64,000 nucleotides of DNA from Nemopilema nomurai (taxonomy: Eukaryota; Cnidaria; Scyphozoa; Rhizostomeae; Rhizostomatidae), in assembly GCA_003864495.1 (NCBI GenBank), contig ML133401.1, forward strand, positions 1,949,373 to 2,013,372, written 5' to 3'. How positions within the stretch are numbered: the stretch's first letter is position 1; every line of letters begins with the position of its first letter. Positions 10,817-22,800 of this stretch are shown here, piece after piece. A program made the position numbers and the translations under genes. The notes below the pieces were generated by a model. It had not been told where the DNA came from and did no database searches. It worked only from the letters and a program-made list of their open reading frames with translations.

Positions 10817-13800
10817 GCCTAGACTTATATGTTTCTCCTGTGGACCCCGACGTTTTTCGTACCCTTCCACAGGAAGCAAAAGACGCATGGCCTGAAAAAA
10901 TTGCAGTACAACAGTCACTCTAGTCTCATTTCTATCGTAAATCAAAGGTATAGAATGGCCTAGACTTATATGTTTCTCCTGTGGACCCCGACGTTTTTCG
11001 TACCCTTCCACAGGAAGCAAAAGACGCATGGCCTGAAAAATTGCAGTACAACAGTCACTCTAGTCTCATTTCTATCGTAAATCAAAGGTATAGAATGGCC
11101 TAGACTTATATGTTTCTCCTGTGGACCCCGACGTTTTTCGTACCCTTCCACAGGAAGCAAAAGACGCATGGCCTGAAAAATTGCAGTACAACAGTCACTC
11201 TAGTCTCATTTCTATCGTAAATCAAAGGTATAGAATGGCCTAGACTTATATGTTTCTCCTGTGGACCCCGACGTTTTTCGTACCCTTCCACAGGAAGCAA
11301 AAGACGCATGGCCTGAAAAATTGCAGTACAACAGTCACTCTAGTCTCATTTCTATCGTAAATCAAAGGTATAGAATGGCCTAGACTTATATGTTTCTCCT
11401 GTGGACCCCGACGTTTTTCGTACCCTTCCACAGGAAGCAAAAGACGCATGGCCTGAAAAATTAGTACAACAGTCACTCTAGTCTCATTTCTATCGTAAAT
11501 CAAAGGTATAGAATGGCCTAGACTTATATGTTTCTCCTGTGGACCCCGACGTTTTTCGTACCCTTCCACAGGAAGCAAAAGACGCATGGCCTGAAAAATT
11601 GTAGTACAACAGTCACTCTAGTCTCATTTCTATCGTAAATCAAAGGTATAGAATGGCCTAGACTTATATGTTTCTCCTGTGGACCCCGACGTTTTTCGTA
11701 CCCTTCCACAGGAAGCAAAAGACGCATGGCCTGAAAAATTAGTACAACAGTCACTCTAGTCTCATTTCTATCGTAAATCAAAGGTATAGAATGGTCTAGA
11801 CTTATATGTTTCTCCTGTGGACCCCGACGTTTTTCGTACCCTTCCACAGGAAGCAAAAGACGCATGGCCTGAAAAATTGTAGTACAACAGTCACTCTAGT
11901 CTCATTTCTATCGTAAATCAAAGGTATAGAATGGCCTAGACTTATATGTTTCTCCTGTGGACCCCGACGTTTTTCGTACCCTTCCACAGGAAGCAAAAGA
12001 CGCATGGCCTGAAAAATTGCAGTACAACAGTCACTCTAGTCTCATTTCTATCGTAAATCAAAGGTATAGAATGGCCTAGACTTATATGTTTCTCCTGTGG
12101 ACCCCGACGTTTTTCGTACCCTTCCACAGGAAGCAAAAGACGCATGGCCTGAAAAAATTAGTACAACAGTCACTCTAGTCTCATTTCTATCGTAAATCAA
12201 AGGTATAGAATGGTCTAGACTTATATGTTTCTCCTGTGGACCCCGACGTTTTTCGTACCCTTCCACAGGAAGCAAAAGACGCATGGCCTAAAAAATTGAG
12301 TACAACAGTCACTCTAGTCTCATTTCTATCGTAAATCAAAGGTATAGAATGGCCTAGACTTATATGTTTCTCCTGTGGACCCCGACGTTTTTCGTACCCT
12401 TCCACAGGAAGCAAAAGACGCATGGCCTGAAAAAATTGTAGTACAACAGTCACTCTAGTCTCATTTCTATCGTAAATCAAAGGTATAGAATGGCCTAGAC
12501 TTATATGTTTCTCCTGTGGACCCCGACGTTTTTCGTACCCTTCCACAGGAAGCAAAAGACGCATGGCCTGAAAAATTAGTACAACAGTCACTCTAGTCTC
12601 ATTTCTATCGTAAATCAAAGGTATAGAATGGCCTAGACTTATATGTTTCTCCTGTGGACCCCGACGTTTTTCGTACCCTTCCACAGGAAGCAAAAGACGC
12701 ATGGCCTGAAAAATTAGTACAACAGTCACTCTAGTCTCATTTCTATCGTAAATCAAAGGTATAGAATGGTCTAGACTTATATGTTTCTCCTGTGGACCCC
12801 GACGTTTTTCGTACCCTTCCACAGGAAGCAAAAGACGCATGGCCTGAAAAAATTAGTACAACAGTCACTCTAGTCTCATTTCTATCGTAAATCAAAGGTA
12901 TAGAATGGCTAGACTTATATGTTTCTCCTGTGGACCCCGACGTTTTTCGTACCCTTCCACAGGAAGCAAAAGACGCATGGCCTGAAAAAATTAGTACAAC
13001 AGTCACTCTAGTCTCATTTCTATCGTAAATCAAAGGTATAGAATGGCCTAGACTTATATGTTTCTCCTGTGGACCCCGACGTTTTTCGTACCCTTCCACA
13101 GGAAGCAAAAGACGCATGGCCTGAAAAAATTGCAGTACAACAGTCACTCTAGTCTCATTTCTATCGTAAATCAAAGGTATAGAATGGTCTAGACTTATAT
13201 GTTTCTCCTGTGGACCCCGACGTTTTTCGTACCCTTCCACAGGAAGCAAAAGACGCATGGCCTGAAAAAATTGCAGTACAACAGTCACTCTAGTCTCATT
13301 TCTATCGTAAATCAAAGGTATAGAATGGCCTAGACTTATATGTTTCTCCTGTGGACCCCGACGTTTTTCGTACCCTTCCACAGGAAGCAAAAGACGCATG
13401 GCCTGAAAAATTGTAGTACAACAGTCACTCTAGTCTCATTTCTATCGTAAATCAAAGGTATAGAATGGCCTAGACTTATATGTTTCTCCTGTGGACCCCG
13501 ACGTTTTTCGTACCCTTCCACAGGAAGCAAAAGACGCATGGCCTGAAAAATTAGTACAACAGTCACTCTAGTCTCATTTCTATCGTAAATCAAAGGTATA
13601 GAATGGCCTAGACTTATATGTTTCTCCTGTGGACCCCGACGTTTTTCGTACCCTTCCACAGGAAGCAAAAGACGCATGGCCTGAAAAAATTGAGTACAAC
13701 AGTCACTCTAGTCTCATTTCTATCGTAAATCAAAGGTATAGAATGGCCTAGACTTATGTTTCTCCTGTGGACCCCGACGTTTTTCGTACCCTTCCACAGG

Positions 13801-16800
13801 AAGCAAAAGACGCATGGCCTGAAAAAATTAGTACAACAGTCACTCTAGTCTCATTTCTATCGTAAATCAAAGGTATAGAATGGCCTAGACTTATATGTTT
13901 CTCCTGTGGACCCCGACGTTTTTCGTACCCTTCCACAGGAAGCAAAAGACGCATGGCCTGAAAAATTGTAGTACAACAGTCACTCTAGTCTCATTTCTAT
14001 CGTAAATCAAAGGTATAGAATGGCCTAGACTTATATGTTTCTCCTGTGGACCCCGACGTTTTTCGTACCCTTCCACAGGAAGCAAAAGACGCATGGCCTG
14101 AAAAATTGCAGTACAACAGTCACTCTAGTCTCATTTCTATCGTAAATCAAAGGTATAGAATGGTCTAGACTTATATGTTTCTCCTGTGGACCCCGACGTT
14201 TTTCGTACCCTTCCACAGGAAGCAAAAGACGCATGGCCTGAAAAATTAGTACAACAGTCACTCTAGTCTCATTTCTATCGTAAATCAAAGGTATAGAATG
14301 GCCTAGACTTATATGTTTCTCCTGTGGACCCCGACGTTTTTCGTACCCTTCCACAGGAAGCAAAAGACGCATGGCCTGAAAAATTGCAGTACAACAGTCA
14401 CTCTAGTCTCATTTCTATCGTAAATCAAAGGTATAGAATGGCCTAGACTTATATGTTTCTCCTGTGGACCCCGACGTTTTTCGTACCCTTCCACAGGAAG
14501 CAAAAGACGCATGGCCTGAAAAATTAGTACAACAGTCACTCTAGTCTCATTTCTATCGTAAATCAAAGGTATAGAATGGCCTAGACTTATATGTTTCTCC
14601 TGTGGACCCCGACGTTTTTCGTACCCTTCCACAGGAAGCAAAAGACGCATGGCCTGAAAAAATTGCAGTACAACAGTCACTCTAGTCTCATTTCTATCGT
14701 AAATCAAAGGTATAGAATGGCCTAGACTTATATGTTTCTCCTGTGGACCCCGACGTTTTTCGTACCCTTCCACAGGAAGCAAAAGACGCATGGCCTGAAA
14801 AAATTAGTACAACAGTCACTCTAGTCTCATTTCTATCGTAAATCAAAGGTATAGAATGGCCTAGACTTATATGTTTCTCCTGTGGACCCCGACGTTTTTC
14901 GTACCCTTCCACAGGAAGCAAAAGACGCATGGCCTGAAAAAATTAGTACAACAGTCACTCTAGTCTCATTTCTATCGTAAATCAAAGGTATAGAATGGCC
15001 TAGACTTATATGTTTCTCCTGTGGACCCCGACGTTTTTCGTACCCTTCCACAGGAAGCAAAAGACGCATGGCCTGAAAAAATTGCAGTACAACAGTCACT
15101 CTAGTCTCATTTCTATCGTAAATCAAAGGTATAGAATGGCCTAGACTTATATGTTTCTCCTGTGGACCCCGACGTTTTTCGTACCCTTCCACAGGAAGCA
15201 AAAGACGCATGGCCTGAAAAATTAGTACAACAGTCACTCTAGTCTCATTTCTATCGTAAATCAAAGGTATAGAATGGCCTAGACTTATATGTTTCTCCTG
15301 TGGACCCCGACGTTTTTCGTACCCTTCCACAGGAAGCAAAAGACGCATGGCCTGAAAAAATTGCAGTACAACAGTCACTCTAGTCTCATTTCTATCGTAA
15401 ATCAAAGGTATAGAATGGCCTAGACTTATATGTTTCTCCTGTGGACCCCGACGTTTTTCGTACCCTTCCACAGGAAGCAAAAGACGCATGGCCTGAAAAA
15501 TTGCAGTACAACAGTCACTCTAGTCTCATTTCTATCGTAAATCAAAGGTATAGAATGGCCTAGACTTATATGTTTCTCCTGTGGACCCCGACGTTTTTCG
15601 TACCCTTCCACAGGAAGCAAAAGACGCATGGCCTGAAAAAATTAGTACAACAGTCACTCTAGTCTCATTTCTATCGTAAATCAAAGGTATAGAATGGCCT
15701 AGACTTATATGTTTCTCCTGTGGACCCCGACGTTTTTCGTACCCTTCCACAGGAAGCAAAAGACGCATTAGTACAACAGTCACTCTAGTCTCATTTCTAT
15801 CGTAAATCAAAGGTATAGAATGGCCTAGACTTATATGTTTCTCCTGTGGACCCCGACGTTTTTCGTACCCTTCCACAGGAAGCAAAAGACGCATGGCCTG
15901 AAAAATTTAGTACAACAGTCACTCTAGTCTCATTTCTATCGTAAATCAAAGGTATAGAATGGCCTAGACTTATATGTTTCTCCTGTGGACCCCGACGTTT
16001 TTCGTACCCTTCCACAGGAAGCAAAAGACGCATGGCCTGAAAAATTAGTACAACAGTCACTCTAGTCTCATTTCTATCGTAAATCAAAGGTATAGAATGG
16101 CCTAGACTTATATGTTTCTCCTGTGGACCCCGACGTTTTTCGTACCCTTCCACAGGAAGCAAAAGACGCATGGCCTGAAAAATTAGTACAACAGTCACTC
16201 TAGTCTCATTTCTATCGTAAATCAAAGGTATAGAATGGCCTAGACTTATATGTTTCTCCTGTGGACCCCGACGTTTTTCGTACCCTTCCACAGGAAGCAA
16301 AAGACGCATGGCCTGAAAAAATTACAGTACAACAGTCACTCTAGTCTCATTTCTATCGTAAATCAAAGGTATAGAATGGTCTAGACTTATATGTTTCTCC
16401 TGTGGACCCCGACGTTTTTCGTACCCTTCCACAGGAAGCAAAAGACGCATGGCCTGAAAAAATTAGTACAACAGTCACTCTAGTCTCATTTCTATCGTAA
16501 ATCAAAGGTATAGAATGGCCTAGACTTATATGTTTCTCCTGTGGACCCCGACGTTTTTCGTACCCTTCCACAGGAAGCAAAAGACGCATGGCCTGAAAAA
16601 ATTGCAGTACAACAGTCACTCTAGTCTCATTTCTATCGTAAATCAAAGGTATAGAATGGCCTAGACTTATATGTTTCTCCTGTGGACCCCGACGTTTTTC
16701 GTACCCTTCCACAGGAAGCAAAAGACGCATGGCCTGAAAAATTAGTACAACAGTCACTCTAGTCTCATTTCTATCGTAAATCAAAGGTATAGAATGGCCT

Positions 16801-19800
16801 AGACTTATATGTTTCTCCTGTGGACCCCGACGTTTTTCGTACCCTTCCACAGGAAGCAAAAGACGCATGGCCTGAAAAATTAGTACAACAGTCACTCTAG
16901 TCTCATTTCTATCGTAAATCAAAGGTATAGAATGGCCTAGACTTATATGTTTCTCCTGTGGACCCCGACGTTTTTCGTACCCTTCCACAGGAAGCAAAAG
17001 ACGCATGGCCTGAAAAATTGCAGTACAACAGTCACTCTAGTCTCATTTCTATCGTAAATCAAAGGTATAGAATGGCCTAGACTTATATGTTTCTCCTGTG
17101 GACCCCGACGTTTTTCGTACCCTTCCACAGGAAGCAAAAGACGCATGGCCTGAAAAATTAGTACAACAGTCACTCTAGTCTCATTTCTATCGTAAATCAA
17201 AGGTATAGAATGGCCTAGACTTATATGTTTCTCCTGTGGACCCCGACGTTTTTCGTACCCTTCCACAGGAAGCAAAAGACGCATGGCCTGAAAAAATTAA
17301 AGTACAACAGTCACTCTAGTCTCATTTCTATCGTAAATCAAAGGTATAGAATGGCCTAGACTTATATGTTTCTCCTGTGGACCCCGACGTTTTTCGTACC
17401 CTTCCACAGGAAGCAAAAGACGCATGGCCTGAAAAAATTGTAGTACAACAGTCACTCTAGTCTCATTTCTATCGTAAATCAAAGGTATAGAATGGCCTAG
17501 ACTTATATGTTTCTCCTGTGGACCCCGACGTTTTTCGTACCCTTCCACAGGAAGCAAAAGACGCATGGCCTGAAAAATTGCAGTACAACAGTCACTCTAG
17601 TCTCATTTCTATCGTAAATCAAAGGTATAGAATGGCCTAGACTTATATGTTTCTCCTGTGTGCAGTACAACAGTCACTCTAGTCTCATTTCTATCCTAAA
17701 TCAAAGGTATAGAATGGCCTAGACTTATATGTTTCTCCTGTGGACCCCGACGTTTTTCGTACCCTTCCACAGGAAGCAAAAGACGCATGGCCTGAAAAAA
17801 TTGCAGTACAACAGTCACTCTAGTCTCATTTCTATCGTAAATCAAAGGTATAGAATGCCTAGACTTATATGTTTCTCCTGTGGACCCCGACGTTTTTCGT
17901 ACCCTTCCACAGGAAGCAAAAGACGCATGGCCTGAAAAAATTGTAGTACAACAGTCACTCTAGTCTCATTTCTATCGTAAATCAAAGGTATAGAATGGCC
18001 TAGACTTATATGTTTCTCCTGTGGACCCCGACGTTTTTCGTACCCTTCCACAGGAAGCAAAAGACGCATGGCCTGAAAAAATTGCAGTACAACAGTCACT
18101 CTAGTCTCATTTCTATCGTAAATCAAAGGTATAGAATGGCCTAGACTTATATGTTTCTCCTGTGGACCCCGACGTTTTTCGTACCCTTCCACAGGAAGCA
18201 AAAGACGCATGGCCTGAAAAATTGTAGTACAACAGTCACTCTAGTCTCATTTCTATCGTAAATCAAAGGTATAGAATGGCCTAGACTTATATGTTTCTCC
18301 TGTGGACCCCGACGTTTTTCGTACCCTTCCACAGGAAGCAAAAGACGCATGGCCTGAAAAAATTGCAGTACAACAGTCACTCTAGTCTCATTTCTATCGT
18401 AAATCAAAGGTATAGAATGGCCTAGACTTATATGTTTCTCCTGTGGACCCCGACGTTTTTCGTACCCTTCCACAGGAAGCAAAAGACGCATGGCCTGAAA
18501 AATTAGTACAACAGTCACTCTAGTCTCATTTCTATCGTAAATCAAAGGTATAGAATGGCCTAGACTTATATGTTTCTCCTGTGGACCCCGACGTTTTTCG
18601 TACCCTTCCACAGGAAGCAAAAGACGCATGGCCTGAAAAAATTGCAGTACAACAGTCACTCTAGTCTCATTTCTATCGTAAATCAAAGGTATAGAATGGC
18701 CTAGACTTATATGTTTCTCCTGTGGACCCCGACGTTTTTCGTACCCTTCCACAGGAAGCAAAAGACGCATGGCCTGAAAAAATTAGTACAACAGTCACTC
18801 TAGTCTCATTTCTATCGTAAATCAAAGGTATAGAATGGCCTAGACTTATATGTTTCTCCTGTGGACCCCGACGTTTTTCGTACCCTTCCACAGGAAGCAA
18901 AAGACGCATGGCCTGAAAAAATTGCAGTACAACAGTCACTCTAGTCTCATTTCTATCGTAAATCAAAGGTATAGAATGGCCTAGACTTATATGTTTCTCC
19001 TGTGGACCCCGACGTTTTTCGTACCCTTCCACAGGAAGCAAAAGACGCATGGCCTGAAAAATAGTACAACAGTCACTCTAGTCTCATTTCTATCGTAAAT
19101 CAAAGGTATAGAATGGCCTAGACTTATATGTTTCTCCTGTGGACCCCGACGTTTTTCGTACCCTTCCACAGGAAGCAAAAGACGCATGGCCTGAAAAAAT
19201 TGCAGTACAACAGTCACTCTAGTCTCATTTCTATCGTAAATCAAAGGTATAGAATGGCCTAGACTTATATGTTTCTCCTGTGGACCCCGACGTTTTTCGT
19301 ACCCTTCCACAGGAAGCAAAAGACGCATGGCCTGAAAAAATTAGTACAACAGTCACTCTAGTCTCATTTCTATCGTAAATCAAAGGTATAGAATGGCCTA
19401 GACTTATATGTTTCTCCTGTGGACCCCGACGTTTTTCGTACCCTTCCACAGGAAGCAAAAGACGCATGGCCTGAAAAAATTAGTACAACAGTCACTCTAG
19501 TCTCATTTCTATCGTAAATCAAAGGTATAGAATGGCCTAGACTTATATGTTTCTCCTGTGGACCCCGACGTTTTTCGTACCCTTCCACAGGAAGCAAAAG
19601 ACGCATGGCCTGAAAAAATTAGTACAACAGTCACTCTAGTCTCATTTCTATCGTAAATCAAAGGTATAGAATGGCCTAGACTTATATGTTTCTCCTGTGG
19701 ACCCCGACGTTTTTCGTACCCTTCCACAGGAAGCAAAAGACGCATGGCCTGAAAAAATTAGTACAACAGTCACTCTAGTCTCATTTCTATCGTAAATCAA

Positions 19801-22800
19801 AGGTATAGAATGGCCTAGACTTATATGTTTCTCCTGTGGACCCCGACGTTTTTCGTACCCTTCCACAGGAAGCAAAAGACGCATGGCCTGAAAAATTGTA
19901 GTACAACAGTCACTCTAGTCTCATTTCTATCGTAAATCAAAGGTATAGAATGGCTAGACTTATATGTTTCTCCTGTGGACCCCGACGTTTTTCGTACCCT
20001 TCCACAGGAAGCAAAAGACGCATGGCCTGAAAAATTTAGTACAACAGTCACTCTAGTCTCATTTCTATCGTAAATCAAAGGTATAGAATGGCCTTATATG
20101 TTTTCTCCTGTGGACCCCGACGTTTTTCGTACCCTTCCACAGGAAGCAAAAGACGCATGGCCTGAAAAATTGTAGTACAACAGTCACTCTAGTCTCATTT
20201 CTATCGTAAATCAAAGGTATAGAATGGTCTAGACTTATATGTTTCTCCTGTGGACCCCGACGTTTTTCGTACCCTTCCACAGGAAGCAAAAGACGCATGG
20301 CCTGAAAATGTAGTACAACAGTCACTCTAGTCTCATTTTATCGTAAATCAAAGTATATGGTCTAGACTTATATGTTTCTCCTGTGGACCCCGACGTTTTT
20401 CGTACCCTTCCACAGGAAGCAAAAGACGCATGGCCTGAAAAATTGTAGTAACAGTCACTCTAGTCTCATTTCTATCGTAAATCAAAGGTATAGAATAGAC
20501 TTATATCTCCTGTGGACCCCGACGTTTTTCGTACCCTTCCACAGGAAGCAAAAGACGCATGGCCTGAAAAATTAGTACAACAGTCACTCTAGTCTCATTT
20601 CTATCGTAAATCAAAGGTATAGAATGGTCTAGACTTATATGTTTCTCCTGTGGACCCCGACGTTTTTCGTACCCTTCCACAGGAAGCAAAAGACGCATGG
20701 CCTGAAAAATGTAGTACAACAGTCACTCTAGTCTCATTTCTATCGTAAATCAAAGGTATAGAATGGTCTAGACTTATATGTTTCTCCTGTGGACCCCGAC
20801 GTTTTTCGTACCCTTCCACAGGAAGCAAAAGACGCATGGCCTGAAAAAATTAGTACAACAGTCACTCTCTCTCATTTCTATCGTGTAGAATGGTCTAGAC
20901 TTATATGTTTCTCCTGTGGACCCCGACGTTTTTCGTACCCTTCCACAGGAAGCAAAAGACGCATGGCCTAAAAATTAGTACAACAGTCACTCTAGTCTCA
21001 TTTCTATCGTAAATCAAAGGTATAGAATGTTTCTCCTGTGGACCCCGACGTTTTTCGTACCCTTCCACAGGAAGCAAAAGACGCATGGCCTGAAAATGTA
21101 GTACAACAGTCACTCTAGTCTCATTTCTATCGTAAATCAAAGGTATAGAATGGTCTAGACTTATATGTTTCTCCTGTGGACCCCGACGTTTTTCGTACCC
21201 TTCCACAGGAAGCAAAAGACGCATGGCCTGAAAAATAGTACAACAGTCACTCTAGTCTCATTTCTATCGTAAATCAAAGGTATAGAATGGTCTAGACTTA
21301 TATGTTTCTCCTGTGGACCCCGACGTTTTTCGTACCCTTCCACAGGAAGCAAAAGACGCATGGCCTGAAAAATTGAGTACAACAGTCACTCTAGTCTCAT
21401 TTCTATCGTAAATCAAAGGTATAGAATGGCCTAGACTTATATGTTTCTCCTGTGGACCCCGACGTTTTTCGTACCCTTCAAAAGACGCATGGCCTGAAAA
21501 AATTGCAGTACAACAGTCACTCTAGTCTCATTTCTATCGTAAATCAAAGGTATAGAATGGCCTAGACTTATATGTTTCTCCTGTGGACCCCGACGTTTTT
21601 CGTACCCTTCCACAGGAAGCAAAAGACGCATGGCCTGAAAAATTAGTACAACAGTCACTCTAGTCTCATTTCTATCGTAAATCAAAGGTATAGAATGGTC
21701 TAGACTTATTGTTTCTCCTGTGGACCCCGACGTTTTTCGTACCCTTCCACAGGAAGCAAAAGACGCATGGCCTGAAAAATTGCAGTACAACAGTCACTCT
21801 AGTCTCATTTCTATCGTAAATCAAAGGTATAGAATGGCCTAGACTTATATGTTTCTCCTGTGGACCCCGACGTTTTTCGTACCCTTCCACAGGAAGCAAA
21901 AGACGCATGGCCTGAAAAAAAGTACAACAGTCACTCTAGTCTCATTTCTATCGTAAATCAAAGGTATAGAATGGTCTAGACTTATATGTTTCTCCTGTCC
22001 CGACGTTTTTCGTACCCTTCCACAGGAAGCAAAAGACGCATGGCCTGAAAAAATTAGTACAACAGTCACTCTAGTCTCATTTCTATCGTAAATCAAAGGT
22101 ATAGAATGGTCTAGACTTATATGTTTCTCCTGTGGACCCCGACGTTTTTCGTACCCTTCCACAGGAAGCAAAAGACGCATGGCCTGAAAAATTGTAGTAC
22201 AACAGTCACTCTAGTCTCATTTCTATCGTAAATCAAAGGTATAGAATGGCCTAGACTTATATGTTTCTCCTGTGGACCCCGACGTTTTTCGTACCCTTCC
22301 ACAGGAAGCAAAAGACGCATGGCCTGAAAAATTAGTACAACAGTCACTCTAGTCTCATTTCTATCGTAAATCAAAGGTATAGAATGGCCTAGACTTATAT
22401 GTTTCTCCTGTGGACCCCGACGTTTTTCGTACCCTTCCACAGGAAGCAAAAGACGCATGGCCTGAAAAATGTAGTACAACAGTCACTCTAGTCTCATTTC
22501 TATCGTAAATCAAAGGTATAGAATGGTCTAGACTTATATGTTTCTCCTGTGGACCCCGACGTTTTTCGTACCCTTCCACAGGAAGCAAAAGACGCATGGC
22601 CTGAAAAATTAGTACAACAGTCACTCTAGTCTCATTTCTATCGTAAATCAAAGGTATAGAATGGCCTAGACTTATATGTTTCTCCTGTGGACCCCGACGT
22701 TTTTCGTACCCTTCCACAGGAAGCAAAAGACGCATGGCCTGAAAAAATTGCAGTACAACAGTCACTCTAGTCTCATTTCTATCGTAAATCAAAGGTATAG

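Noticed and set aside
9987..11029. Long open frames across 9.99-11.0 kb
   Set aside because: They run through the N gap; the residues are unknown, so the frames are artefacts.
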